From: Dysgonomonas sp. 520
GTDB lineage: Bacteria > Bacteroidota > Bacteroidia > Bacteroidales > Dysgonomonadaceae
Length of the DNA stretch: 34,308 nucleotides
Assembly (NCBI RefSeq): GCF_010501095.1
Contig: NZ_QVMP01000029.1
Location: 1-34,308, forward strand
Reading direction: 5' to 3'
A program made the translations under genes and the position numbers. The notes beneath the pieces were generated by a model, which ran no database searches, was not told where the DNA came from, and saw only the letters and a list, made by a program, of their open reading frames with translations. Shown piece by piece: positions 22,103 to 30,649 of the stretch (position 1 is the stretch's first letter; each line of letters begins with the position of its first letter).

Positions 22103-23385
22103 TACCGGAAATTTCCTGTAAATGCGTGAATTTTTCCGTTTCCTTTTGCCGTTGGCTGAAACATCATTCCGCCCCTTGGTTCTTTGCGCCCGTCGATAGG
22201 GAAATTAAACGTCTTGCTCACCCAATCGTCCGGAATATCGAAATGTTCCAATGCTCCGTTCACAACGTCCCAGTATTCTTTCAATGATAACTCGAACGAT
22301 GCGTCGTACCTGAATTTGTGAATTTCGGGATTGATGTCGTGCCCCCAACGCTGCATAATTGGTATTATTTGCCCGTTGGTAACATATTCGACAATCAATT
22401 TGTCACGAGCCGCAATTTTTTCATCTAAATTTCGTTCGTGCACTTCCGACTGGCTACGTGATGAGCCATCGTCGGTTAGCATAGTGCCCCCGACAATAGG
22501 CTTTGATATTTCCGTGTTTATGCGCTCGATCTGTCTGTCGAACACGTTAAATGAATCGCCGCCCGTGAACGGTTTAATGTCTATTGTCGTACCCTCAGGA
22601 AGAACAGCCCTCGCCGCCTCGCCCAATGCGACAAGCATAGATTCTATGTTGTCTAAATCGGGTTGAGCTGTTTTGTTTGTTGTGGCTGTGATGAGCGGAT
22701 GACCGTATTTTTCGGTAAATTCCGCCCACGCTTGTTGCGCATTTCTTTTCCAGATCAGTTGACCGCAAAGGTCTGCCATGATACCGAGTTTACGGGCTTT
22801 GCCAACTTTCACCAATGTAAAATTGAATGCGGGGTCTGAATAATTGAGAGACTGATTGCCTGACGCTTCAAAAAATACACGGTTAAACCTAGCCTGAACG
22901 TTTCGGCGTGGAATAACATCAAATTCAAGTTTCTGCGGGTTGATGAGTTCAAACAGCGTGTAGCCTTTAAACGGAAAATCTAACATATCCTCACGGAAGT
23001 TATAAAACCATTCTTCACGGAACAACTCTGTGCGGTCTACATCAATGTCGCCCGTTTGCCTGTCTATTATCGAAAAGTCGGCGCAAAGGGTTGCTGCTTT
23101 GCGTAGTTCCGTTTCAGAAATATAATGCCCGTCCGATTCCAAATTATCAAATAAATCTTGTAAAGCATACGAACGGGGGTCGTCGGGGTTTTTCGCTAAA
23201 GTTAGAGCATTTTGCCATTTCTGAATTTCGGCACGGTTACGATCTTGAAATTCGCTTACAATCTTTGCAACGATCGTTTTATCTTCCGAGAGTTTTAATG
23301 CGTTTTTAGGCATCTTTTCAGCCAAAGCCAAAGGATTGCCCCACTTGTCTATCAAAATATTATTTAAACTACTTTTAAACGGCAT
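22102..23385 (-). CDS. Portal protein, DUF935 (Mu gp29) family
   Basis: Forms the portal ring at the head vertex through which DNA is packaged. The 427-residue protein has the family pattern: DPRSYALQDLFDNLESDGHY near 70-90, then EEWFYNFREDMLDFPFKGYT, LIWKRNAQQAWAEFTEKYG and a C-terminal part with GGTMLTDDGSSRSQSEVHE, which is a hallmark of DUF935 proteins. It is shorter than Mu gp29 (512). It lies between the gp36-type gene (5-base gap) and the Mu F gene. The C-terminal tail overlaps a second open frame that continues into the Mu F gene. Confidence 0.88.
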   Translation of the reverse strand: MPFKSSLNNILIDKWGNPLALAEKMPKNALKLSEDKTIVAKIVSEFQDRNRAEIQKWQNALTLAKNPDDPRSYALQDLFDNLESDGHYISETELRKAATLCADFSIIDRQTGDIDVDRTELFREEWFYNFREDMLDFPFKGYTLFELINPQKLEFDVIPRRNVQARFNRVFFEASGNQSLNYSDPAFNFTLVKVGKARKLGIMADLCGQLIWKRNAQQAWAEFTEKYGHPLITATTNKTAQPDLDNIESMLVALGEAARAVLPEGTTIDIKPFTGGDSFNVFDRQIERINTEISKPIVGGTMLTDDGSSRSQSEVHERNLDEKIAARDKLIVEYVTNGQIIPIMQRWGHDINPEIHKFRYDASFELSLKEYWDVVNGALEHFDIPDDWVSKTFNFPIDGRKEPRGGMMFQPTAKGNGKIHAFTGNFR

Positions 23386-23390
23386 ATTTT

Positions 23391-23810
23391 TTAATATTTG
23401 TTGTTGTTAGGTTTGTATAATGAGAATATGCGCACTTGCCCCGAATAATCATCGCTAGGGATAGGAGGCAAATCGGTGGGTGAAGTTCCGTTGCCGACAT
23501 CTTCCAGCCACGTCATTGCGTCGTTGTATCTCAACTGCCTGTATTCGGGGATTTGTCGGGGTGCTTTTTTGGCATACAAATGATATATAGCAATATCAAT
23601 TGTAATCATGACAATGTATTCGTCTCGGTCGTCGCCTGTTTTGTTGAATATGTTTGTCAGGTCGTAACGCCCTGCCAACCGTTTTTTTATTTGGCTGATC
23701 GCCATTCTTTCGGCTTTCCGAAGTTCCCGTTTATCTTCGGTCTTATCTAATAGGTTTAACACATCCGCTTGTGTCTGTACACCGTAGTCATCATCTGTTA
23801 AAAATGCCAT
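23391..23810 (-). CDS. Mu gp36-like protein (DUF1320)
   Basis: 139 residues. The start AFLTDDDYGVQTQADVLNLL, the helix LRKAERMAISQIKKRLAGRY and the helix DEYIVMITIDIAIYHLYAK followed by the tail RYNDAMTWLEDVGNG are the standard features of the DUF1320/Gp36 family, a head-completion (connector) protein. Three bases separate it from the large terminase gene, five from the portal. Confidence 0.85.
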   Translation of the reverse strand: MAFLTDDDYGVQTQADVLNLLDKTEDKRELRKAERMAISQIKKRLAGRYDLTNIFNKTGDDRDEYIVMITIDIAIYHLYAKKAPRQIPEYRQLRYNDAMTWLEDVGNGTSPTDLPPIPSDDYSGQVRIFSLYKPNNNKY

Positions 23811-23813
23811 AAT

Positions 23814-25400
23814 TTAATATCTGTTTTTTGATCGTGAACTAATTTGTTTTCGTGAGATGGTTCTTACATTTTCGTTTCCTTTGTCGATGGCAACGGCTCG
23901 GTTAAGTTTACTGATTGCGCCGTGTACGGCGTCCGCTCCGTCGTCATGTGCCCCGCTTCCTTTTTCGAATGCGAGAAACTGGTCTACTAATGTTGTTTGG
24001 TCTAGTCCGTTCTTTTCGTCAATATTGAAAATGACGTGATGCCGCTCAAAATGACCCGCCATGCTTTCAATTCTGTCAAATTTGTCTGCTTTGCTTCGTT
24101 TATCCGCAACCACAGGAATATAATAACCCCGTTTATCGCCCTCGATGTCAAAGTCGTTTACAAAGTCATCCATGGCAAATAAACCCTCAATCATGTATCT
24201 GATATTGATATTTTCAAGCCTTTTGTCTTCGTAGAGGTTGTAAAGCCATTCGGCGCATTTTGCACGGCTATTCTTTCTCAGATATGTATGTATGATATGG
24301 AATTCACGCCCCGTTCTTCCAACCAATATTAAAGCCTTGTAGTCGCCCGCATCTTTATACGATAGGTCGCCATAGAACACAAGTCCGTCGTATTTATTCA
24401 ATGGCAGCATTTCGCCGAATACCATATCCTCATATTTGAATATCGCCCCGTCCTGAATGTGAGCGTGCATATATTCACGCATGAAAGAACGGTACGGCAT
24501 CTGTTTGAATTTGTTTTTCCAGTATGCCGCCGATGTCTTGTCTTTCCATGTCGGTTCAAAAGAGGACAAGTCTTTGACAGCCGTAACCGTGCTGATGTAG
24601 AATATATTTTCTTCTCCCTCATTTTTTGCCTGTTGAATAGCTTGCTGAAAATAAAGTTTCAGTCGGTTGGTAATACTGTTTTTATGAGTATTGTTGTTGG
24701 CGTGTATATACCTTTCCGTACCATCGTCCACAGCATCGAAACAACCCCAAACGTCCTCTGTTATGTAGTCTACCGATTCCCGCATAATACGGTCGTTGTT
24801 GATGTGTTTTTTTGTGTCCACATCGTCGGTGGTAATATAGTCGGGGCGTTCAGCGTCTTCTCGTGAACCCCTTGGGTCTTGCCCGAACCCTAACGCCATG
24901 AAGCGAACTCCGTCAATTGTGGCAAAGTCACCGTCTGCCCAATCTCCATATTGGAATTTTGCCCCGTAATCGTTTATCAGACGTTTGTTGTGTTGCAATT
25001 GGCTTTGTATGGACGAAAGCAGTTTCTTTGCTTTCTTTTCGTTTGCGCCAATAATAAGCATGAATTTTAAATCATGTTTAGCAAACATGAGAAACAGAGG
25101 TATTCCCATGTTAATGTGAACCGATTTAGCCGCTGAACGATACCATTCTGCCAACACACGGCAACGTTTATTTTTGATAATGTAGTTTGCCATCTTCTTG
25201 TGAAAAGGTGCACACTTTGATTTTGCAAAATTGGGAAAGTAATACTCAAACCATTTTGCATAATCTTTTTCAAGTTCCTTTATCCGTTTTTGCTTGTCCT
25301 GATGGCTTTCGTTTATGTTTATGATGGTTGCCTGAGCAATGCGCCGGCAATGCTTGTCGTAATCCTGAATTAGTTTTTCGTATTTGTTGTTTGCTGCCAT
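23814..25400 (-). CDS. Large terminase subunit
   Basis: The motor and nuclease that packages DNA into the prohead. The ATPase domain has a variant Walker A, WYRSAAKS (86-93), with Ala91 where Gly is usual, and Walker B YITTDDVD with Asp192-Asp193. The nuclease domain has an RNase H-like start at DLSYKDAGDYKA near residue 345, a middle Asp in MAIDDF-type context (LFAMDDFVNDF) and the C-terminal HDDGADAVHGA motif. The 528-residue length is normal. The lysine-preceding-Gly variants are common among Mu-like terminases. Confidence 0.92.
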   Translation of the reverse strand: MAANNKYEKLIQDYDKHCRRIAQATIININESHQDKQKRIKELEKDYAKWFEYYFPNFAKSKCAPFHKKMANYIIKNKRCRVLAEWYRSAAKSVHINMGIPLFLMFAKHDLKFMLIIGANEKKAKKLLSSIQSQLQHNKRLINDYGAKFQYGDWADGDFATIDGVRFMALGFGQDPRGSREDAERPDYITTDDVDTKKHINNDRIMRESVDYITEDVWGCFDAVDDGTERYIHANNNTHKNSITNRLKLYFQQAIQQAKNEGEENIFYISTVTAVKDLSSFEPTWKDKTSAAYWKNKFKQMPYRSFMREYMHAHIQDGAIFKYEDMVFGEMLPLNKYDGLVFYGDLSYKDAGDYKALILVGRTGREFHIIHTYLRKNSRAKCAEWLYNLYEDKRLENINIRYMIEGLFAMDDFVNDFDIEGDKRGYYIPVVADKRSKADKFDRIESMAGHFERHHVIFNIDEKNGLDQTTLVDQFLAFEKGSGAHDDGADAVHGAISKLNRAVAIDKGNENVRTISRKQISSRSKNRY

Positions 25401-25403
25401 GTG

Positions 25404-25853
25404 TTAAGATTCTAATGAGATTATATGTTGTAAGAACATTTTGTTGTATTCGGTGTCTTCTATTGCCCTTTGCGGGTTTATTTCCGACATATAATTATCA
25501 CGCATTTGCAATACAGACATCACGGTTCGGGGGTTTACGGTTTTGTCTAATCTGTCTATTGCCGCCATGAATTTGGATAACTGATCTGCATTTACTTTCG
25601 ATTCTTCACCCGACACCACCTTTCGTGCTTCTTCCATTAGCAATTCCTTTAGCTTCACGGGTGTTAACTGCAAATCACGTTTGCGGTCATCCCACGACTT
25701 TTCCCCGTCCCGCCCTTTGCGCCATGTAGAAACCGTTTGTTCGGAAATTTCCAACAATTCGGCTATTTCACGCCCCGTCTTTCCTAACCTGATAAAATAG
25801 TCTTCGGCTATATCCCTCAGTTTTTCAAGTTCTGTTTTTGTTCTTTTTGCCAT
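25404..25853 (-). CDS. Small terminase-like protein (Mu gp27/DUF1804-like)
   Basis: 149 residues, first gene of the minus-strand block, 3 bases before the large terminase. The N-terminal helix-turn-helix (TGREIAELLEISEQTVSTWRKG, residues 26-47) is the type used for DNA recognition by small terminases. A helical oligomerisation region follows (KLKELLMEEARKVVSG, then DQLSKFMAAIDRLDKT). The position makes the assignment likely. The leader contains a TTACGAG-type repeat with a small hairpin (GCCC/GGGC). Confidence 0.82.
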   Translation of the reverse strand: MAKRTKTELEKLRDIAEDYFIRLGKTGREIAELLEISEQTVSTWRKGRDGEKSWDDRKRDLQLTPVKLKELLMEEARKVVSGEESKVNADQLSKFMAAIDRLDKTVNPRTVMSVLQMRDNYMSEINPQRAIEDTEYNKMFLQHIISLES

Positions 25854-25857
25854 ATAT

Positions 25858-25904
25858 AATAGTTACGAGTTACTTCGCCCTTTGGGCAGTTACGAGTAAT
25901 GAGT
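25858..25904. repeat. TTACGAG-type repeat in the divergent late region
   Basis: AGTTACGAGT occurs twice around a GCCC-TTT-GGGC hairpin, directly upstream of the small terminase start. The rest of the 250-base divergent gap (to 26103) is AT-rich, contains ATGAAAAAT-like low-complexity sequence near 25920-25955, and holds no gene. Confidence 0.45.
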
Positions 25905-26077
25905 TCGAAGTACTTAGAACATTCTTCATTTTTAATTTTTCACTTTTCATTATATGTACTCCTTGCATTTTTATACGAAAATATGAATATATATGCACTC
26001 GAATAACATTTAGTTCAACCCTTAATATAAAGCGTTCAAGCGATTTATTTGGATTTTCACTGTATGTGTAAGTCGTA

Positions 26078-26085
26078 TATTTTTG
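26078..26085 (+). promoter_or_regulatory. Candidate late promoter -7 box
   Basis: TATTTTTG matches TAnnTTTG exactly and lies 18 bases before the ATG of the protease gene. A -33 TTTG at the right distance is not evident, which could mean that an activator is needed, as for Mu late promoters. Confidence 0.45.
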
Positions 26086-26103
26086 CATCAAAACAGTATA
26101 AAT

Positions 26104-27213
26104 ATGCACGAAGCAATCATAAAGTTATACGGCGAAATATGGTCGTGGAATCTGAATAACTCCGAACTATTTACAAATCGTTTAAACGGTTTTGAAAATG
26201 ATAGGAATGTGAGCGAAATACACTTACATATTCATTGCTTAGGTGGTGAAGTATTGGAGGGTATAGCCATAATAAACGCAATCAAAGCCTGTAAAAAGCC
26301 TGTTATTGCTTATATCGACGGGGTTTCGGCATCAATGGCAACACTTGTGATGCTTGCCTGTGATAAGATATACATGGCTGATAATGCCTATATAATGATT
26401 CATTCGCCCCGTGGCGGGGCATACGGAACGGCAAAAGATATGGCTAAAGTGGTGAAGCTACTAAAGGCAATGGAGGTAAATTTTAAGAAAGCATATTCCA
26501 CTCGCACAGGAAAGCCGGAAGCCGAAGTTGCCTTGTGGATGGATGGCGACAATTGGTTTTCTGCCAGTGAAGCCCTCGCCGAAAATCTGATTGACGGAAT
26601 ATTCGACGCCGTGGACACTACACAAACAAACATCTTGTCGAAAGAAGATGTAAAAGACAATACAGTGAAAATGATGTATCAACGTTATGCGGCGTTGAAT
26701 ACATCCGACAATAATAAATCAGAATCGCAAAAACCTAAAAACAAGATGGACAAACAAAAGATCATTGCACAATTCGGACTCACTAGCGTAACCGTCGAAA
26801 GTTCCGAAGATGAAATCTATTCGGCTATTTCTGCAAAAATGAACGCAGAAACAACAGCACGCCAAACGGTAGAAAATACCTTGAAAACAGAAAAAGAAAA
26901 TCAGGTGAAAGCGGTTGTTGCAGCCGCCAAAACTGCGGGTAAAATAACCGATGCTCAGGTAGTTAGTTTCGAAGCAATCGGAATTAACGCAGGCATAGAA
27001 GCATTGCAAACGGCTTTGGATGCTATTAAATCAGTTCCGTCAATATCTGCTTTATTGAACAATGGCATACAATCGCCGCAAACAACTGAGCCTAAAACGT
27101 TCACTGAACTTCAAGCATTGGGCGACGTCGCTTTAGCTGCTTGGAAACGTGACAGACCTCAGGACTATGCACGTTTGTATAAAGCTGAGTTCGGACACGA
27201 CATTAATGTTTAA
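26104..27213 (+). CDS. ClpP-like prohead protease fused to scaffold-like domain
   Basis: The N-terminal ~190 residues are a ClpP/S14-type protease: HIHCLGGEV, catalytic Ser77 in GVSASMA (73-79) and catalytic His100 in YIMIHSPRG. The C-terminal part (from about 215) is Lys/Glu/Ala-rich and helical (TARQTVENTLKTEKENQVKA), as in scaffolding proteins. An in-frame ATG at 26746 (Met215) could give a separate 155-residue scaffold, like the nested C/Nu3 arrangement of lambda. ATG 26104 is preferred over a TTG at 26083 that lies inside the promoter box. Confidence 0.88.
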   Translation: MHEAIIKLYGEIWSWNLNNSELFTNRLNGFENDRNVSEIHLHIHCLGGEVLEGIAIINAIKACKKPVIAYIDGVSASMATLVMLACDKIYMADNAYIMIHSPRGGAYGTAKDMAKVVKLLKAMEVNFKKAYSTRTGKPEAEVALWMDGDNWFSASEALAENLIDGIFDAVDTTQTNILSKEDVKDNTVKMMYQRYAALNTSDNNKSESQKPKNKMDKQKIIAQFGLTSVTVESSEDEIYSAISAKMNAETTARQTVENTLKTEKENQVKAVVAAAKTAGKITDAQVVSFEAIGINAGIEALQTALDAIKSVPSISALLNNGIQSPQTTEPKTFTELQALGDVALAAWKRDRPQDYARLYKAEFGHDINV

Positions 27214-27236
27214 TCAATTAAAATTTAATTATTTAC

Positions 27237-28154
27237 ATGGCAAGAAATTTTCCAGAAGTATGGGTCGGACGGGTTGAAACCAACCTGAAAACGACCGACG
27301 AAGCCCCTTGGTTGGATGGTATTCCCGAAATTACCTCGCCTGTGGTTGTGCTAGGGGAAGGCACAGACACAGAGAAGAATATTATCAATATTCCAACCTC
27401 AGAGTTTGAAGTAGAAGTATTGATCAACAATTCTACTTACCCTATTGCATTACAGGATTATACCGACGACACGGCAATTGTGGCTTTGGATAAGTACCAA
27501 ACAAAAGTTACAACATTGGCAGACGACGATGTGATGGGAGCGGCTTACGATAAAATAGATAGTGTCACAAAAGGACATGTAAGTTCTATTACCTCCGAAA
27601 AATATATCAAGGCTATCCATGCCATTGCACCGACGGCGGATTCTGTAAATACGCCTGTGATTGAGACGGGAGGAAATGACGACGGGGATGGTCGTAAGAT
27701 GATCACACGTAGGGAGATTATTAAACTAAAGAAAAAGTTCGACCAAATGCAATGCCCTGCCAATGGCAGACGTTTGGTGTTGTGTGCCGACCATGTTCAG
27801 GACTTGTTAAACTCTGATCAGAAATTTGCAGACCAATACTACAACTATGTAAGCGGCAAGATTTCAAATCTTTATGGATTTCAGGTTTACGAATACATCG
27901 CAAATCCTTACTTCAACCCAACAACCAAACAAAAGGTTAGTTTCGGGGCTGTGCCTGCGGCTGACGACTATCAGGCGTCTGTTGCTTTCTATGCGCCAAA
28001 CATAGGTAAGAAAACAGGAAAAACGAAACAGTATTACAGCGACGCAAAAACAGACCCGGAAAACCAAACAAACAAGATCAATTATCGCCACTATTTTATT
28101 GCTATTCCGAAACGTGCAAAATACATCGGAGCGATAATCAGTTCGAAAGCGTAA
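27237..28154 (+). CDS. Major capsid protein
   Basis: 305 residues, directly after the protease/scaffold gene, the usual place for the major head protein. It has an N-arm, a loop (INIPTSEFEVEVLINNSTYP, an E-loop-like segment), a spine-helix region (TDDTAIVALDKYQTKVTTLA) and later YYNYVSGKISNLYGFQVYEY and a C-terminal strand KYIGAIISSKA. This layout matches HK97-fold capsid proteins of Bacteroidota Mu-like phages. A structure prediction would be decisive. Confidence 0.85.
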   Translation: MARNFPEVWVGRVETNLKTTDEAPWLDGIPEITSPVVVLGEGTDTEKNIINIPTSEFEVEVLINNSTYPIALQDYTDDTAIVALDKYQTKVTTLADDDVMGAAYDKIDSVTKGHVSSITSEKYIKAIHAIAPTADSVNTPVIETGGNDDGDGRKMITRREIIKLKKKFDQMQCPANGRRLVLCADHVQDLLNSDQKFADQYYNYVSGKISNLYGFQVYEYIANPYFNPTTKQKVSFGAVPAADDYQASVAFYAPNIGKKTGKTKQYYSDAKTDPENQTNKINYRHYFIAIPKRAKYIGAIISSKA

Positions 28155-28211
28155 TTGTGAATGAAAAACTAAAAATGAAAAATTAAGAATTACTCATAAC
28201 TCTAAAAAAAT

Positions 28212-28406
28212 ATGACTGGACAAGAAGAAAAAAAAGAATTGACGGATGCTCAAAAAAAGAGAGCCCGTGCAAAAGAGATCGCAGATAGCAGAAATGTGCA
28301 AGAAGTCTATTCCAATACTAAAGACGAATTTTTCACAGTCTATTGCAATGCCGTAAACTCGGAAAACGGCAAAAAAGAAAATGTTAAAACCTACACATTC
28401 AAATAA
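28212..28406 (+). CDS. Small charged phage protein of unknown function
   Basis: 64 residues between capsid and tail sheath genes. A charged helix (KKELTDAQKKRARAKEIADS) and a strand-like end (DEFFTVYCNAVNSENGKKE). Head-tail connector accessory or head-decoration roles are possible from position, but the sequence shows no known motif. Confidence 0.6.
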   Translation: MTGQEEKKELTDAQKKRARAKEIADSRNVQEVYSNTKDEFFTVYCNAVNSENGKKENVKTYTFK

Positions 28407-28408
28407 TC

Positions 28409-29647
28409 ATGTCAAGGGTTAATTTACAGAAAGGAAAGGTCGGAGCTTCCATTTTGGGCGGATATGAAAAAACGTCCGCCCTAGTGGGTAGCTATGGCGC
28501 AATTGCGGGAACTTCGGGAAAACTGGAAATAGGCAAACCCGTTCAGTTTCGCAATATTGTAGAAGCCGAATCCTACGGTGTGAAGCAAGGTACATTGCTA
28601 CATCACCATATTTCTGAATATTTCCGCATGTCGTTGATTGGCGGCAAAGGTGCTTCCTTATGGGTATTGAATACTCAGAGTCATACTTCATTCGTTAACA
28701 TGATTCAGGATAACGCTATTAAGCAAATGATAGTAACCTCCGACGGCAATATTTTTCAGGTGGGGTTTGACTACATACCAAAATCAACCAATTATGTTGA
28801 TGGTCTGAACGATGAAACTTTTGCTGCGATGAAAGCCGCTCAGGCGTTTGCCGACTGGTGTCACCAGACAAACCGAAAATTGCATTGTGTTGTTTCGGGG
28901 GCTGATTATAAAGGTGCGGCGGCTTCATCCCTCAATCTGCGGGATATTAAAGAAAGTGGTGCATCTGTCCCATTACCTCAGGTTTCTTTGGTTATCGCAC
29001 AAGATTACGATTTTGCCGAAACATTGACGGGAAAAGAACAGAAATATGCGGCTGTCGGTACGCTTCTGGGCTGTATGGCTGCGCAACCTGTCAGCTACAA
29101 TATTGGAGAGGTAGAAACCATGTCATTAACAGATGCTACACGCAGTTTGTGGCTGAATGCGGGATTGAGTTCGCACGAACAAGTGCGAGATAAAGAGGCT
29201 GAATTGTCAACTCTGAACGCAAAAGGTTACATAGTTGGCGAGTATTACAGTGGACAGGTTGTGTTTAATGACGATCATGTGTGTACACCTGTCGTTGTGG
29301 ATGCAGACGGAAATATGAATGAACATACAATTGCGCTTTCACGCACCAATGCAAAAGTTTTCCGTGAAATCTACAAAGCCTATTTGCCTAAAATAAAGTC
29401 GACAGTTCCTGTCGATGCCAAAACGGGCAAACTCGGTATTGGTATGGTCAAGTATTTTGAAGGCATAGGAAATGATGTTTTCGGATTAATGCAAAACAAA
29501 CAGGAAATATCGGGCGGTGAAACGGAAGTTGACAGAGAAAGCAACTTACTCTATGGAAATAAGGCGTTAGGCGTCTTTTACAATTGGGTTCCGATGGGAA
29601 CTATCGGGCAAATAAACGGAACGGTTAACATCAAATCTTCTTTATAA
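28409..29647 (+). CDS. Contractile tail sheath protein (DUF2586-like)
   Basis: 412 residues. The start VNLQKGKVGASILGGYEKTS and the middle (SYNIGEVETMSLTDATRSLW, DDHVCTPVVVDADGNMNEHT) with a C-terminal segment running VFYNWVPMGTIGQINGTVNI fit sheath proteins of the DUF2586 family found in Bacteroidota contractile-tailed phages. It is followed four bases later by the tube gene, the normal order. It shows that the phage has a myovirus-type tail. Confidence 0.82.
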   Translation: MSRVNLQKGKVGASILGGYEKTSALVGSYGAIAGTSGKLEIGKPVQFRNIVEAESYGVKQGTLLHHHISEYFRMSLIGGKGASLWVLNTQSHTSFVNMIQDNAIKQMIVTSDGNIFQVGFDYIPKSTNYVDGLNDETFAAMKAAQAFADWCHQTNRKLHCVVSGADYKGAAASSLNLRDIKESGASVPLPQVSLVIAQDYDFAETLTGKEQKYAAVGTLLGCMAAQPVSYNIGEVETMSLTDATRSLWLNAGLSSHEQVRDKEAELSTLNAKGYIVGEYYSGQVVFNDDHVCTPVVVDADGNMNEHTIALSRTNAKVFREIYKAYLPKIKSTVPVDAKTGKLGIGMVKYFEGIGNDVFGLMQNKQEISGGETEVDRESNLLYGNKALGVFYNWVPMGTIGQINGTVNIKSSL

Positions 29648-29651
29648 CACT

Positions 29652-30074
29652 ATGAGAGTAATTAAGAACGGAAAGGCTTTCGACGGTGCTGATGCTATTT
29701 GTACGGCACTTGGTCAAATCTGGGACGAAGTGACAGAGGTGAGTTATGGTTTTACCCGTGAACATCAGCACAATCATACAATTGGCTCATATAACCCTAC
29801 ATCGTGGAGTATGGGAAAACAAACGCCTAATGGCTCGCTGACGGTTATGATGAACCAAATTGTCTCTTTAGAAAAAGCAGCACCAACGGGAAATATAATA
29901 GACATAAAGCCTTTTGACTTCAATGTGTCTTTTGTGGATGATTACAACGAAATCGTCAACGATACAGTTGTTTGGAAGTTTGCTTCTTGGGGGCGTACCG
30001 TAAACACAGAAATGGGATTAGCTCAACAATTCGACATGTTTGTGTTGGAAGTTAAGCCAAATAACGTAAAATAA
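29652..30074 (+). CDS. Tail tube protein
   Basis: 140 residues, right after the sheath. Strand-rich with the pattern of a tube protein: TREHQHNHTIGSYNPTSWSM, GSLTVMMNQIVSLEK, ...FDFNVSFVDDYNEIVNDTVV and MFVLEVKPN. The size and place next to the sheath make it the tube. No unusual features. Confidence 0.8.
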   Translation: MRVIKNGKAFDGADAICTALGQIWDEVTEVSYGFTREHQHNHTIGSYNPTSWSMGKQTPNGSLTVMMNQIVSLEKAAPTGNIIDIKPFDFNVSFVDDYNEIVNDTVVWKFASWGRTVNTEMGLAQQFDMFVLEVKPNNVK

Positions 30075-30113
30075 CAGATTTATAACAATTTAAGCAGAAA
30101 AAAAAATAAAAAA

Positions 30114-30455
30114 ATGACAAAGAAAACGACATCCCTGCCTGATGGCGTAACTGAAGAAATGGTTACGAAATGGAAAGAAGATTTCGGAAGCAACAACGTA
30201 AAAAAAGCAAACTTAGTAGACAAAGACGGCGTGTATTGCAAGTCTGTCGTTGTGAAAGTTCCGCAAAGGAAAGAATTGAGCGAGTCAGAAAAATGGAGTT
30301 TTTCCAATCCGGACAAATCGAAAGAAATATTGGTTAATGCCTGCGTCCTGTCTCACAAAGAGGAAGTAAAAGCAGACAATCAATTGTTCTTTTCTGCTTG
30401 GGCTGCAATTAATGAGTTAAGCCCTTTGGCAAAAGCTACTGTCGAAGACTTGTAG
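30114..30455 (+). CDS. Tail assembly chaperone, short form (Mu gp41-like)
   Basis: 113 residues, following the tube gene. A conserved-looking start (DGVTEEMVTKWKEDFGSN), a strand region (DGVYCKSVVVKVPQRKELSE) and helices ending in SPLAKATVEDL. Tail chaperones of this class are made as a short and a long form by -1 frameshifting. Here a perfect X-XXY-YYZ heptamer, C-CCT-TTG at 30422-30428 in the reading frame, lies 27 bases before the stop. See the next entry for the extension. Confidence 0.85.
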   Translation: MTKKTTSLPDGVTEEMVTKWKEDFGSNNVKKANLVDKDGVYCKSVVVKVPQRKELSESEKWSFSNPDKSKEILVNACVLSHKEEVKADNQLFFSAWAAINELSPLAKATVEDL

Positions 30456-30649
30456 AAGACTATCCGCCCTTACTCGACAGTAGCGATAAAGATTATATAA
30501 GGAAATGGAACGCCCTGATCAGTTACTTTTTTCATATTCAAAGTCCCGAAAACCTGACGGATGAAGAATGGGCGGAAAAAGTAAAGCAATTAGACTGGCT
30601 ATCTAAAAGGGGCATCTTGGGTTCTGAATTTAAAAACGGGTTGTTGTGA
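30428..30649 (+). CDS. -1 frame extension of the tail assembly chaperone (long form)
   Basis: In the -1 frame an open stretch from 30416 runs to TGA at 30647-30649. It has no ATG, GTG or TTG at a sensible place yet reads as clear protein (VEDYPPLLDSSDKDYIRKWN, then LISYFFHIQSPENLTDEEW). After slippage on CCCTTTG the fused product would have 105 + 73 = 178 residues. The GTG start of the next gene overlaps its stop (GTGA), which suggests that ribosomes do reach this end. It is the counterpart of lambda gpGT and Mu gp41/42. Confidence 0.8.
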   Translation, partial: GKSYCRRLVEDYPPLLDSSDKDYIRKWNALISYFFHIQSPENLTDEEWAEKVKQLDWLSKRGILGSEFKNGLL

